The notes: a model not told the origin generated them from the letters alone. DNA of 64,000 bases from Euwallacea fornicatus (GCF_040115645.1 NC_089544.1:434001-498000), one strand, 5' to 3'; counted from the stretch's first letter, positions 11,704 through 23,595 are shown. A program made the numbers and translations.

Positions 11704-13203
11704 TACACTGCCCCGCAAAATTAATGATTAATTTTTTAAATTGAAAAATCCGCCTTCGAAAATGTTCACAGTGCGTGCTGGTAGTTCGAAATTACTCTTT
11801 CGTGATTCTCCAAATTTTTCCCGATTTTTAACGATTCATCTATAAAATCGGCAACAGTGGTTCACAGAGTACTCAAAATTGCTCGTTCGGCAATTTTGGC
11901 TTGAAGGTCGTACACCTCATTGAAGTTCGGTCGCGTCATGTTTTTAGTGCATTTTTTTTTAATGTAAAAGTTTGTCCCTCAGAAAAATCCCCAAAACGTC
12001 CGCAAAAGGAGAAATCTTTCGGTGGGAGAAAGTGCAGCTGCTGTGACATTCCCGGAAGCAGGATTAAATCGCACTGCGATCGGGAGTAGCACTGTCTACG
12101 CCCTGAAGGGCACTCGCACGGGTTCGGGAGAATGGTACGAATTAAGTAGGACTCGTTCAAGTACGACAAAGTTTGACAACTAACGACCGAGATCGTTTTT
12201 TGGCGAATGCAAACTTTACGAAGTCGATTCATTACGAGTGCTGCAGCAGTAGTTTCCTCGTCGATATGACTTTCGTATCGGTCAAGAGACGGTAAGAAGA
12301 AGGTTGGAAAGAAGCAACATTGCTCCCTATGGCAAGCGCTGCTCTCTAGTGACCGTGGATCGTCGAAGAGAGCGGCTTCAATTTACACCAAGACTGGGGA
12401 GATCGCCAATGGGGCGACGTACCTTTACGGACGAGTTTCGATTTTGTCCGTTTTTTTGCGACGATCGTCGCAGCAGAGTGTACCAAACAAGGATACGCTC
12501 GGTGTAACATTGTCGCAACTGCGAGCTATGGAGTTAGATTTGTTATGATATGGGGAGGCATTAGCTTGGAACGTCGCACGGAATTAGCTGCGCTTCAGAA
12601 CGGTGCTTCGACAGCCCACCGACACATAGCAGACGTTCTAGAACCCCGTGCAGGGCCACACACCCCATACGTCGGTGAGGAATTTTTATTGGTGCGAGAT
12701 AAGGCACGTCCACACTTAACACGAGCAGTGCAAAGTTACCTCGAACGTGTAAGAATCCGAACGTTGCCTCGGACTGCAAGAAGCCCTGATTTGAACCCCA
12801 TCGATCGCTCATGGGACAAGTTGAAACTTCATGGGTTCCTCGTGGGGACTTCAATGAGCGGTCACTGGAGATCGCGGAAATGCGGGGTCACATTAATCAA
12901 GGAGATATTGGAAACTTAATTTCAAGCATGCCGAGGGGGTGCGAAGCAGTAACCGGAGCAAGAGGGGACAAAGCACGCTGTTAAATGTTAATCCATTCGC
13001 ACGAATTAAGGAATAAAAATTATGTAATTTTTTTAATTAATTTTTAACTCGTTCAACTATACCCGTTGACGGTTTCGTCGAGTTAGATCGATCGAAAATC
13101 ATGGTCGTACTACGTTACCAAGCGTGAAATATTCACTCTAAAATCACAAAAACGAAAGTGCGTAAAAATTAAAAAATACGCGTTAATTTTGCGGTCCAGT
13201 GTA
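11704..13203 (+). mobile_element. Tc1-family transposon, near full length, inactive
   Basis: The left end CACTGCCCCGCAAAATTAA, preceded by TA at 11704-11705, matches the reverse complement of the right end, CACTGGACCGCAAAATTAA, followed by TA at 13202-13203. The inverted repeats remain similar for about 40 bases. The internal length of about 1.5 kb is normal for Tc1 elements. The enclosed transposase relic is described separately. Both ends and the TA duplication being present means this is a whole insertion that decayed in place. Confidence 0.9.
12160..12919 (+). pseudogene. Tc1 transposase, frameshifted
   Basis: One frame gives QETVRRRLERSNIAPYGKR and TFTDEFRFCPFFCDDR, the linker and first catalytic Asp (TDE). 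After a frameshift near 12500 the protein resumes as RCNIVATASYG, VMIWGGISLERRTEL, GEEFLLVRDKARPH and TARSPDLNPIDRSWDKL. The second Asp (DKARPH) and the last acidic residue are 34 residues apart, but the last is Asp instead of the Glu expected in Tc1. The C-terminus is scrambled after KLHGFLV. The N-terminal helix-turn-helix is only faintly traceable upstream (LNRTAIG around 12060). It cannot make an active enzyme. Confidence 0.9.
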
Positions 13204-13879
13204 TTTGGGGAATTAGGTCCCCTTAAGGTCAAAGAAATCCACACGCTTTGGCGCGGCCAAAAATTTGCACCAGCGATGCCGCTCTCCGTCCCGACGAGAG
13301 GAAAAATCTATCCTCGCGGAAGGTCGCAAGCACTCTAGCACACCTCCAACAACAGAATTGGCATTTATTCCTAATTAAAACCAGTGTAAAGCCCCGGTTC
13401 TCGATTGCGGGGGTGAGCCCTCCGAAACCAACCCGGCCCCCCGCCCCATGCCGCTTTTTGAGACGAAACAGGTGCCGAATGAATTTTTCAAATAAATACG
13501 GCACGGAGGAGCTATCCTGACGTGTCATCGGCCAGTGATCAGAAACTTCCTCACACGACATCTTAATTCTGGAAACTGCCACCTTCACGAATATTCTTAA
13601 CGTAACATTCCATGACATCCCTTCAAAAGTTATAACGAAATTCGATACCGAACATCCAAATCACTTAATGGGTGGCAAAATACGGTAGATGTGCGACAAA
13701 ATCCATTGCCGCGGTCACGTTTAGTTTATATGACAGTCTAATCCAATGAACAGGCACGTGCATTTGCCTCCCTCACTTAATTATTATCGATCCACTTACT
13801 GATTAGCACTGGTAATGCTCAGGCAAGGTGGTGTTGTTTAAATGATAATATTCGCTAGTGTCGCGGTCTTTTCGTGCTC

Positions 13880-13901
13880 CTATATATATATATATATATA
13901 T
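13880..13901. repeat. (TA)n microsatellite at an insertion site
   Basis: About eleven TA units directly abut the foldback element that starts at 13901. TA-targeting elements often land in such runs. Confidence 0.8.
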
Positions 13902-14342
13902 AGGGTGTCTCTAAAAGGTCTGTACAAAATTCTACCACAGATTTCTGAGGTCAAAACATGACGATTTAACCCAATTTACCTTAGTTCAAAAAGTGGACGG
14001 TTTTCGAAATACAGGGCGTCAAAGAGAAAAGAAAAAAAAGCAAAAAAATTAATTTGTTGGTTGGTAATGCTGCTATCTACACAAAATGTCGTATCGGGCG
14101 ATTTTTGGGGATAAGAAATCAGAATCCGTTATCCCCAAAAACCTCCCGATACGACATTTTGTGTAGATAGCAGCATTACCAACCAACAAATTAATTTTTT
14201 TGCTTTTTTTTCTTTTCTCTTTGACGCCCTGTATTTCGAAAACCGTCCACTTTTTGAACTAAGGTAAATTGGGTTAAATCGTCATGTTTTGACCTCAGAA
14301 ATCTGTGGTAGAATTTTGTACAGACCTTTTAGAGACACTCTG
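13901..14342. mobile_element. Near-perfect foldback element (213-bp arms, 14-nt loop)
   Basis: The left arm 13902-14114 starts AGGGTGTCTCTAAAAGG. The right arm 14129-14341 is its reverse complement, ending CCTTTTAGAGACACTCT. Paired positions always sum to 28243, so there are no indels, and only a few mismatches are visible (for example 13904/14339 and one near the centre). The loop is GAAATCAGAATCCG. Each arm contains an internal TACAGGGCGTC motif (about 14009 and its mirror near 14225-14235), hinting that one short element sits inside another. No coding capacity. The arm identity implies a recent origin or ongoing correction between arms. A transcript would form a 210-bp hairpin RNA. Confidence 0.9.
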
Positions 14343-14353
14343 TATATGTATGT

Positions 14354-14420
14354 ACAGGGTTGCTCGTTAATGCGGCAAAGTGCGAACACCAGCTAAAGCT
14401 CATATTCGCTGGCGTATCGC
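14354..14420 (+). repeat. Lone TACAGGGTTGC element end
   Basis: TACAGGGTTGCTCGTTAATG begins shortly after the foldback and before the next element at 14491. No partner was found. Confidence 0.35.
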
Positions 14421-14490
14421 ACCTTGACCATATATCGCATTCTAAAAAACGAAATATTTCGTGTTTAGTCATCAAATTGGTTTTCGAATA

Positions 14491-16656
14491 TACAGGGTCA
14501 GTCGGAAGAGTGCGATGGCATAGAATTACTATTGTAATTCTTTTCTTAATGGAACCCCCCAATTTTTTCACTGTTTTCAGATATATCGACAGGCCGTAAG
14601 GCCAGTTTGAAGAGGGTAGTGAAAATTTCGATGCTCGCCATTGGCATCCTGTAAACCTTAAGAGATGGGACGTTGGTTTAATTCGAGAAAATGCGCCGAG
14701 CTTGGGGCTTAGTCGACATTCAGAAGCAATGCTGCTGATTTGTTCTTGTTTCCCGGGAAAAACCTGAGAAGTGCCAAAATTTAATTTTCAAAATGAATCG
14801 AAGACTGAAGATTTGTCAAAAAAAAGTTTAAAAGGTTTTTCTCGCCCTTGACGCGTGCGATTTTCTAAATTTTACAATTGGTCTAGTTTTCGAGATAATG
14901 ACCCCAACTTAACTTCTGTCAACTCGAGCCCGGATAAATTTTGGCACATTTTGAAAGGTCTCATTAAAGGCTTTTCAACGGCACATCACATAATGATATT
15001 TTGTATCGTTTTGGTTAAACAAAGACCATCGCCAGTGTTTTCGTACAAATGCAAACAGAATTTTATTACAAATGCGAACGTTAACGAGCAAATGACAAAC
15101 TGAAATCCTTAAAATAATAATAAATTTCTTAATTTAACACGTGCTCAAAAATTTCTCTCTCTCGCTCAAAGGTTTGTTAATAAATAACTTTAATTAACCG
15201 CTTTTTGTACAATGAGCCTTATATTGGCCTTGAAGGCATTTCCAATTTTTTGCCGCAGATAGTTTACCTTCTTCCACGTTCAACACACGTACTCCTTATC
15301 GCATTTTGTACACATGTTTAGAACTGAAGAAAAACTGGACAAATACAATGTAGACATGTTGAAATTCTGTTTTGACATCTACAAATTATGAAAACATTTA
15401 GTTTTCGATTTACTTCGAAAATTAAATTTTGTCATTTCTGAGATTTTTCCCAATGTCTGGTAAAATAAAAGCAAATTGGCAACGCTGCTTCCGAATATTG
15501 ACCAAGCCCCGAACTTGACACGTTTTCCCTAATTTAACCAATCTCGTATTAGTTGCAATTTCCAAGATGCCGAAGGAGAGCATCGAAATTATCACCATCC
15601 TGTATAAAGGGCCTCACGTAAAAAATTCACGATTTCCGAATTATTCGGGACGATCCGAGAGTTTTGATCGTTGCAAGGTGGCACGGACATCGGTGTTGTA
15701 CCTCAACTGCTGCGAATTCCACAATCAGCCTTATAGGGCTCCGACAAGACTTAATAAGCAACGCTTTGACGCGTTTTAATTTAAAAAATTTTTCATAATC
15801 CCCGGAACGGGCGTCTGAAGTTGGATGAATTCAAACCTCAACAGCTTGCTTATTTCAAATGGAATGCCCTAATTTCCGTGACGACACCGTGTCCAGGATC
15901 CAAAAATGCGTGAAATTTCGCGGAATTATTTCACTTTGTTAAAATTAAAATTAAATAATTTTTAGTTTTACGGTGAGAAGTAGGAACGTCTATGAATATA
16001 TCAACATTTCGCACAGGTCGGTATTAAGGAAAAATACATCGGAATTAAAGTGGCGAAATCAAAGCTACAATGGTCATCGGTAGTCACGAACAACGTCAAA
16101 ATGATACTGGACGTCCGCGGGTATCGCGTGACATTCGCCTATGGTGACGTCACCTGTGCGACTTTTCAAACGTTTAGAAGGCAAAAAGGGACAATTTTAG
16201 GGAACTTAGAAACGGCCATGGATAGGGACAGGGTTGCGCTAATAAAAGTTGCAGATTTTTGGATTATGAGCACAATGACGTCGGCAAAATTGGGGCCCTC
16301 CGTTTGAAATAAGCAAGTTATTGGGGTTTGAAGTCGTGCAGCTTCGGAGGCCCATATCGAGGGTTACGGACTTTTCCTTATTATTAAAATGCGTCGAAAC
16401 GGAGCCTATGAGGTTCTCTTGAAGTCCCGCAAGACCAATGCCGAAATTCGAAACTGTTAACACACAGCTCCGATTTGAGTAAGACTTTGCCGCTATTAAA
16501 ATGTTTCACTTTTCCCAAATCGCTCAGAAACGGATAATTTTTGACATGAGCTGACCTTAAAAAATTTGACAGTAAATACGCGAAAAAATGACGGGTTCCG
16601 TTAAAAAAGAAAAAAACATAATTTGGTACCACTGCACTTTTGCGTCGGACCCTGTA
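14491..16656. mobile_element. Long-inverted-repeat element, interrupted by a second one
   Basis: The left end TACAGGGTCAGTCGGAAGAG and the reverse complement of the right end, TACAGGGTCCGACGCAAAAG, begin arms sharing GTGC-TGG, TTTCTT, AACGGAACCC-like and ATTTTTTC blocks. The left arm stops at about 14609 and resumes at about 15605, where GTAAAAAATT-CGATTTCCGA matches the right arm's GTCAAAAATT-CGTTTCTGA; further matches run through 15680-15850 against 16280-16460 (for example ACTTGCTTATTTCAAA, mirrored). Removing the insert gives an element of about 1.17 kb with arms of 350-400 bp. No transposase is encoded. Confidence 0.75.
14610..15604. mobile_element. Nested long-inverted-repeat element (about 995 bp)
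   Basis: The left start AGAGGGTAGTGAAAATTTCG matches the reverse complement of the right end, TACAGGATGGTGATAATTTCG, minus one base in the quoted span. The arms then share GATGCTC-CC, GGCATC, TTCGGGGCTT-like and AAATTTAATTTTC blocks for about 200 bp. It lies inside the left arm of the 14491-16656 element, so it inserted later. The left terminal TACA is mutated. The ORF at 14855-15103 has no known domain. Confidence 0.7.
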
Positions 16657-17097
16657 CATTCGACCCCCCTCCTCGGTTTCGTCGAGGAACGGGACAATAT
16701 AGGAGTGGTCGAGGTTAATGGCCATCGTTCTCCTAAATCTGCACACGTTAGAATTTATATGCAGACGAATCATGGATAAATAAATCCACCAGATAGCGAT
16801 ATCCAACTCGAATAATTCGAAATATTATTTCAACGTCGTTCTTGAACTATGTTCCTTCAAGTCCAACGGAACGTGAAATCTAAAAAACGAATCCAATGAA
16901 GTGTAATCTCTAATAATTCATAATAGTTCTTGAACTTCGGGCACTAGAGAAGGATTCCTCGTCCTTTCATCTTAAGGTCAAAAGGGGCCCTTGCGACAGT
17001 AAATTTTTCTTTGTCTTTAATCCCATCACGGATCCCAGTTATCGTCATTTTAATAGTTTGGCTGCAGCGCAAAATCCAGATTGTCTCCTTTCTCTTA

Positions 17098-17400
17098 TAC
17101 AGGGTGTCTCATAATAGTATGTCGCAAATACGCGCAACGCAAGGGAAAAGCTCACGTGAATACGTTTTCGCTTCCTATCTGACGTGCAGGTGAGAAGGTG
17201 TAGGGACGAATTTTTTTGAAGGGAAAACGATGTTTTCCATTTCGCCAGTGGCGTTCGCATTGATGCGACCTTGAGAGTTTCGAACGAGACACCTGACAGG
17301 CCGCTGCTTTTTTAATTAAAATAATTTGCCGAATTATCACGCACCTCATGAAAGCTCCCTGGTGCATTTCTTATCGCGTTGAACGAGTGAACGGGGCGCT
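17098..17400 (+). repeat. Element end related to the copy at 27
   Basis: TACAGGGTGTCTCATAATAG and the following GTATGTCGCAAA match the window-start copy. The frame at about 17400-17500 includes ENVRQSFFRR, which faintly recalls the C-terminal tail of some mariner-like transposases, but ten residues are not enough to claim one. The right end was not found. Confidence 0.4.
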
Positions 17401-17599
17401 TCGTTTTTGCCACGAAAACGTTAAGGAAAATGTTCGACAGAGCTTTTTTCGTAGAAATGCGGAAAAATTCATCGAAAATCATTTCGATTTTTTTTTTACC
17501 AGTGGCGTATCACATTTTCGTTTCCAACGTTCAGCCCGTGTCGCGCGATGTTGTTGCATCTCGAACTTGCCTCACGCCGATTTATTTTGTAAATTAAAT

Positions 17600-18879
17600 A
17601 TGTAATAACGAAATCCCGGTAGGGGTACTGAATTTTTCGAACGAAAGCACCTGACTGTAATAACAACTAATTATTCAGCACCAACCTTTCCTGGAATATT
17701 GACCGCCTGTTCGCGAGTGGAGCTAATAATTCAACGTGCACTTAGTCTAAGTGAATAATTGAAGCAGCTCCATGCCTTAAGTCATTCCTGTTATTATTCA
17801 TGTACCCTAGAATTTACTACGGTCTTTGCTTGACGAATATTGGTTTAACAGTAACTTGAGTTGGAACGTGTTTAACCAATATTTATATAAGTTTGGGGTG
17901 AATCAGTTTGGTGCTCCCCAGTAACTTGGAGAACTTGATTTCCATTAATTTAGAATAGTGAAATATTCGAAGCTTCAGGGCTTGTAAAATTTCCATGCAG
18001 TCTTCCAAAGTTAACTCAGACGCAGGATGAAATGCTTCAGCAGAGGCTGTTTATCAAATATGAAGTTGGCAGGAAGAGTAAGCAAAGCCAATAGTTGGAA
18101 ATGTAGCGCATGAGGACAGAGACGTGAGCTGTATTTGGACTGAAGCTTGTTATATATCAAAGGACCAGTTTAAGTCCTTTAATCCCGTGCTGAATTCGCT
18201 AAGGGATTAAAATAATACAATTAGCGATTGCGCCAGAAGGATTAAAACTTTTTTACCCGGCTGAAACTATATGATCCACTTTATTCCCCCCTCAGGGAGT
18301 GTTAAGTTCCTAATTTAATCTTCGAAGTAAAGAAAGCGTAAAAGTATTTAAGACATTTTGTGTAGCTCGTATCGTGTAACGCAGAATCGCACTGGTTGCG
18401 TAAAACTGCGCTTTCCCTAACTGGTCGTTCCAGTTGAGAAATGCAGCGTCGATTCAAGTTCATGAAGTCGAATGTGTAATGTGACGTCGTGCCGCCACCC
18501 AGGCGTGCCACAGTACTGCTCGGCTTGCCCTAGCCGTCGCTTTTTTGCGGAGGGAGAAACCCCGAAGGGTACCCAAAGCCCTTTCCCGTCAAATTACCGA
18601 CCTTTCAGCCAGACGCTCCGCTGGCACAATCAGGAGAGCGGCAAAATTTGCTCGAAGTCTATCGGGACCCCTCACACGAACTTAATGATTTTTTAGTTAG
18701 CTTATGAACCTCCGGGTTTCCATCAGATACAGCGGAGTGCGACGTTCAAAAATTTGTGCGGCTCGCCCTGCGAAACACGATTTTCCGGTCTTGTACCACA
18801 AATAAGTGGTTTATTATGCTCGTCCCGAAATTCATTTTCGAGCGCCACATGACTTCCCATCCTTGAACGATCATATCAC
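17600..18879. other. Non-coding stretch, nothing recognised
   Basis: AT-rich up to about 18470, then mixed composition. No element ends, transposase fragments or exons could be read. Confidence 0.35.
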
Positions 18880-19100
18880 TTGCCGTGCTCAGTGCGTCTC
18901 ACGTGGGGGGCTCGGCGGACGCGCACCAGAAAATGCGATTTATCGAGGTTTTAACCAAACGCTGTCGCGTCGAAAAATGTCCTTGGACTAAGCGCGCATG
19001 AACGGCTTCAAGACGAGTCCAATCCGAACGGCGAGCCGAGCCGCGCCGCGCTGAACCACGCAGGTCGGCGCAGAGTGGCGTCGCCTGTGGTGTTTTAAAG
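18880..19100. other. CpG-dense, GC-rich block
   Basis: Contains GGCGAGCCGAGCCGCGCCGC and similar CpG-rich sequence without a long ORF. It may be regulatory or an old repeat; nothing decides. Confidence 0.3.
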
Positions 19101-19388
19101 GAAAAATTTATCCCATGGTTTGTTCCAGTTGGCGCGTGCGCACGATATTTTAATTGAAATCGACAGCTGCTCGGCTCAAAACGTTCGTAACTTCTGTTCG
19201 GGCCTCAAACTTGTGATCTTCATTAAGCTTCGCAAAAGCAGATGGGAGGGTGAGCGAAACGAATTTATCTTCGTCAATTTTTCCGCCTTCCCCTCCTTTT
19301 TTGCCCTAAAGTCTCAAGCAACTTGCCCTGCGTGCGATTTTCAAACGACCACTTTCGCCTCTGCTGGACCACTGAAGGGATTGCTTAA

Positions 19389-19700
19389 TACTGGGTGTTT
19401 CTTTTACACAGTGTGTTTAAAAAAAAACGTCGTGAATTTGACCAGGGATCCAGGATGCGGCGCGACGTTGCCGCTTAAGTTTACTTTTGCCATATTATTA
19501 GCTTTAATTAAATTTTAAATTGTTTTTAGCGACGTTAATGCTGAATAATTTTAACTTTTTTGTTACACGTCAAAAAATCAACATTTCATTCAAATTTCAA
19601 GCTTCGGTCGCCAACCTTGCCATTTTCTTTGATTTTTTGCCTAAAGTGACGTTCTTAATAACGTTGAATTTACGAAACTTATTTCACTAACACCCTGTGT
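19389..19700. repeat. Small element related to 30724-30900
   Basis: The right end, read in reverse, is CACAGGGTGTTAGTGAAATA followed by AGTTTCGTAAATT. This matches the end at 30724 almost base for base. The GGCAACGTCGCG motif further in is also shared (19460-19480 reversed; 30860-30880). The left end TACTGGGTGTTTC is similar only over about 12 bases, so the TIR is short or the left boundary is wrong. Confidence 0.5.
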
Positions 19701-21561
19701 GCTCCCTCCAGGCACGGCCTCTATGTAATCGATTTCGTCCGTAAGGGGCCCCCTTTCGGTTGTATAAATGCTAAAAATATACTGTCAGATCGAACTTACG
19801 TTTCCTTCCTTCTCTAACTGACAGAGTCCGAACTGACCTCAACCAACTTACGTAATTTATCAAATTCAGCAGGCTTTGTCGCAAAGTCCCCTGGAAAGTG
19901 ACGCGGACTTCCAAAATATGGGTGGTCGGGATGAAGATGTGAACGAATTCCCTTTCGTCCACGGGGGCTGAAAACGGAGCTTCGGACGTGGAAGAAGTTT
20001 TTGATCATCCCATCGTAGAAATAGAGTTCGATTCGGACTGAGTCGGGAATAAGCATCGACGTAAATCGCGTTGAGACTGAGGGAAGTTGTGAATTAAATA
20101 ACAATAACGAGGGAAACTCTCGAATGCCCTTTATGTTTCGAGTGCCTCCACAGGAAAACATATGGTGTCGTCAGATCAGGGGAGTGAGGCGGCCTCTCGA
20201 TATTTCCATTTTTTCCATTACATCAAACGACGAGCTGTTTTTCCCTGCGGATCTCTTCGATCGAGATACGCTCCTAAAAGCACTTTGATTTGAAATTATC
20301 GAAGGCAATTTTGGAAATACAATTTAATAATTTTTGGGCGTTCTCCAAGCCAATAACGCTTCATAACGAAATTTTGTGTCTTTTTGCTTCCTTGGAAAAG
20401 CTCACTCTTGGCAGTTCTCAGGGACGTAGTAAAGTTGCAACAATTTCCAGCGGAAATTTCGTGTTGCTGACTGTAGTAGTGAGACCCAACCCGTTATAAC
20501 GTGCTAAGGAAGAGCCGGGAATATTGCTAATTTTCAAACAGACGCTCTCGCATGCGCCTTTGAATGTTTTTTTGCAAATTTGAGTGGCCGCGTCCTCGTT
20601 CATAACACCTAAAGATGTTTTGCATTTTATGTCGTTTGCGCCTCGGAGGACCGAGGATGGTCATTTTTCAGGCCATTAACTTTAAAGTGTTCACTCCCTT
20701 TCTCTCATCGCGTACACATGTCTACAAGTACGGAGAATAAATGGTACTTTATATTTTCGAAACTACTCGAAATGTAACCAATTTATCTTGCCTAAACGAG
20801 TAAAAAGCCAAGACGGACGGATATGGTAGGTTGTAAATAAAATAGTGCTTAATTTTCCATGAAAGGGGCCATAAACCGTGGAAAGATTAGTAAAAATAGT
20901 AACGGTATTAAAGTTACAATCAGAGGGTGGAAAAACGATTTATCAAAAGAAAAAGAAAACGAGTTGAAAAGTTTATCGTCGGACGCGAAGTTTTGTACCA
21001 AACACAATATTCCAATTGTATTACGGTTGAACTCACTTCACTTGGCTTATTTCGTTGCCCTCTCATATTTGGGTCATCAAGAAAATATAATTTTCAGCGT
21101 CGAAGAACAATTTTCTAATCCGGTTTCTTCGGGTTTTACCTTTACACTTGACAAAAGTTTTCCGCAGTATGAATTTAATGTCGCTATTTCTTAGTTTTAA
21201 ATTCCATTTGAAGACCTTTTTCTGCAATAAATTATTTTCTTCTCACTGAGCACTTTACGAACGTCTGGAATTTCGGAAATTTATATTCGTAATAAAACCA
21301 AAGTTCGTTAGAAAATTTTCAAAAATAATGATCCGGAATCTGAGAGGGCCCACTTTCCTAGTTAGATTGTCGGAACGTCCCATATCGGAGTGATTTCTTA
21401 GTCCTGGGGTAGCGGGGCAGCTTAGATGTTATCGAATGATCTTGACGAGGATAATCCCCCGGAAATACCCGATTTAACCCTTAAAAAAAAATTCCAATAC
21501 ACCACGTTAACTCTCAATATGGAGTCCCCTTTAAGATTGACACAGTTTTTCGCGCGGAGCC
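19701..21561. other. Non-coding stretch with one unclassified ORF
   Basis: The ATG-initiated frame at 20859-21194 (+, 111 codons) is lysine- and serine-rich at its start and has no domain I recognise. Nothing else was identified. Confidence 0.3.
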
Positions 21562-21801
21562 CTATTTAAAGTGAGAACCTCCGAATGTTTCAAAATAGGC
21601 ACCAACCCCGAACACCACCCTTTCATTACAGACGAATCTCTTTCCACCGAACCATTTTTTCAAGTTTAAAAAAAAACAATCCGAGGAGGTCGAATCCGGC
21701 GAATAAGGGGGTGAGGGAAAAGTTCGAAATCGAGTTGATTGATTTCGGCCATCGCGATGACGGAAGTGTGGACTCGTGCGTTGCCTTAAAAACCTGCACA
21801 A
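21562..21801 (-). pseudogene. Mariner transposase remnant (C-terminal)
   Basis: The minus strand reads PPYSPDSTSSDCFFLNLKKW and then FGGKRF. This corresponds to the mariner signature PHPPYSPDLAPSDFF followed by the LKKWLGGKRF segment, which contains the third catalytic aspartate (SD). It continues as AYFETFGGSHF. The N-terminal two thirds are not visible next to it, and substitutions alter the signature (SPDSTSSD for SPDLAPSD). A dead fragment. Confidence 0.85.
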
Positions 21802-23160
21802 ATCAACGAAGCATTCGCAAACTCCAGGTTAAGACTTTGTAATAGAAGCCATAGAACAGCCGTCCGTATGTCAAGCCGGGTACTTTTGGGACTATCCTCG
21901 TACCTACATCGTTCTTCAGCTGGGAATCAATGTGAATTCATGTGAAAAGAAACTTAAATTAAGTGTGTAGCAATCAAAAAGGGGCAAGCCCTCTTTCTAT
22001 TCATTGTCTTCCCATCGTGTGTCACAATCGTAATGTTTTTCCCATTAATTTTCAGGGACTTCGAGGTAATACCCCGTTTCTCCAGAGTATTGGGTTCAAT
22101 ATTAGGGAATTTCGCATGGACTTCACGTAGGATTTTCCGCCCCAGTTGTTGAATTACTTGCCCTTTGTTGGAGATTTTGATACTATTTGCGATATTGCGT
22201 AATCTATGTTAATGTCTAGATTCTGACCGTATAATGCAGTTATCTGCTTGCGACGAGTACTTTTGACTTCTTAACGACGAGTAGATTACTTAAATTTTTC
22301 GTAACGTGAGATTAAATGGCAAGTTGCTAATATTAAAGATCAAATCAAGAAATCGGAAAATGTAGACTGACAAAATATTCGGGAACGCCTAATTTTTATT
22401 CTATTATATTCTATTATTTTTATTATATTCTATATACGCCTATTTCAGGATTAAATTTAACAAGCGGAAGGACCTGGCAACGCTACAAGAGGACAAACGC
22501 TTAAGACCAATTGATTACGCTACTTACGGTGAGATCATAAATGTTAAGACTTAAGTCCTATTACACCGACGTAATAATTATTAGTTGTTTAGTTTATAAG
22601 TTTAAGTCGAAACCCTATGTTACGCCCATGTATATCACCATTTATTTAGTAATATTCCCCGGTATAATTGGGTTGCAGTACCATTGTGGTCCAATAAGGG
22701 GATACCTGGGCTATGAAATTTCGTCTACTTTTCTTAATAAATCAATTAAAAATAAACCATTAAAGAGCCAACCTAGCTGTGAACATAAATATTACACTAT
22801 TAAACGATAGTTGATCGACTACAGTTTCCAAGTAAAAGTACGCCTCTACCTAGTGTCCTCATTTTTGGGTATTTAAAAACTTAATGAAATAGCCAAAGCG
22901 GCCTTTCTCATTACCCGCGAATTGAATAAATTCTGATCTTTCGCTTTTTCCAATATTGGAATTTTTATTTAAATTGTCTTTTCATCTTATTGTTCGTGAC
23001 GAGAACTTTGTTTAACCACTAGTATCGAGTAAGGGCTTGATGTGAACTTTGCCTTAATTGTACTTGTACATATCCGTATCGTTTATAGTGAGTTAGTAAT
23101 ATAATTAATAAAATTTTGTTATTATTAAAAGGATTGTAGCTTAATTTTAACCAACAGCAG
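21802..23160. other. AT-rich non-coding stretch
   Basis: Includes TATTCTAT-type low-complexity repeats at about 22398-22432 and an AATAAAATTTTG-rich tail near 23105. No gene was recognised. Confidence 0.35.
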
Positions 23161-23161
23161 C

Positions 23162-23193
23162 GCCCTTGAGACTGCGACTTCAAGGTAGTCCGA
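23162..23193 (+). repeat. Hairpin motif shared with 25485-25516
   Basis: CCTTGAGACTGCGACTTCAA, completed by GG, forms a CCTTGA/TCAAGG stem and is followed by TAGTCCGAA. The sequence at 25485 has the same layout with a CCCTGAG/CTCAGGG stem and TGGTCCGAA. Twenty-four of 32 positions agree, and one stem pair changes on both sides (T-A to C-G). It could be the edge of a retroelement family or a structured RNA; not resolved. Confidence 0.45.
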
Positions 23194-23267
23194 ATGGGAG
23201 TATCCAGTCCACGATTATCTTCAGCCTACAGATGAACCCAACAAGCCAGATCCGCCAAATCACATTA

Positions 23268-23595
23268 GAACCATCAGGAACCAAATACATCTCCGCGCAC
23301 TTCTGCGTTCCTGATACTAAATGTTCAATTTCGAATGCGAATGTGGGAAATTGACTTGGCCAAAAACCACTAAGTGCAAAATACATCTCCGCGCACTTCT
23401 GCGTTCCTGATACTAAATGTAACATATCGAATGCGAATATGGGAAATTGACTTGGTCAAAAATCATCAGGAACCAAATACATCTCCGCGCACTTCTGCGT
23501 TCCTGATACTAAATGTTCAATTTCGAATGTGAATGTGGGAAATTGACTTGGCCAAAAACCACCAAGTGCAAAATACATCTTCTCGCACTTATCAA
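23268..23595. repeat. 96-bp tandem repeat in a 192-bp dimer arrangement
   Basis: The core AAATACATCT-CCGCGCACTT begins at 23283, 23379, 23475 and (partial) 23571, spaced exactly 96 bp. Copies 1 and 3 are preceded by CATCAGGAACC, copies 2 and 4 by AAGTGCA. The true repeating unit is therefore a two-monomer, 192-bp dimer present about 1.7 times. Because 96 is a multiple of three, a minus-strand ORF runs through it with period 32; it is treated as non-coding. Confidence 0.9.

Noticed and set aside
17348..17605. Possible mariner-like tail (ENVRQSFFRR)
   Set aside because: Only about ten residues match and no catalytic motif lies upstream in any frame.
23162..23210. Resemblance of CCGAATGGGA to part of an HDV-like ribozyme
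   Set aside because: The required nested double pseudoknot could not be laid out around it, and the second copy at 25485 lacks the motif.
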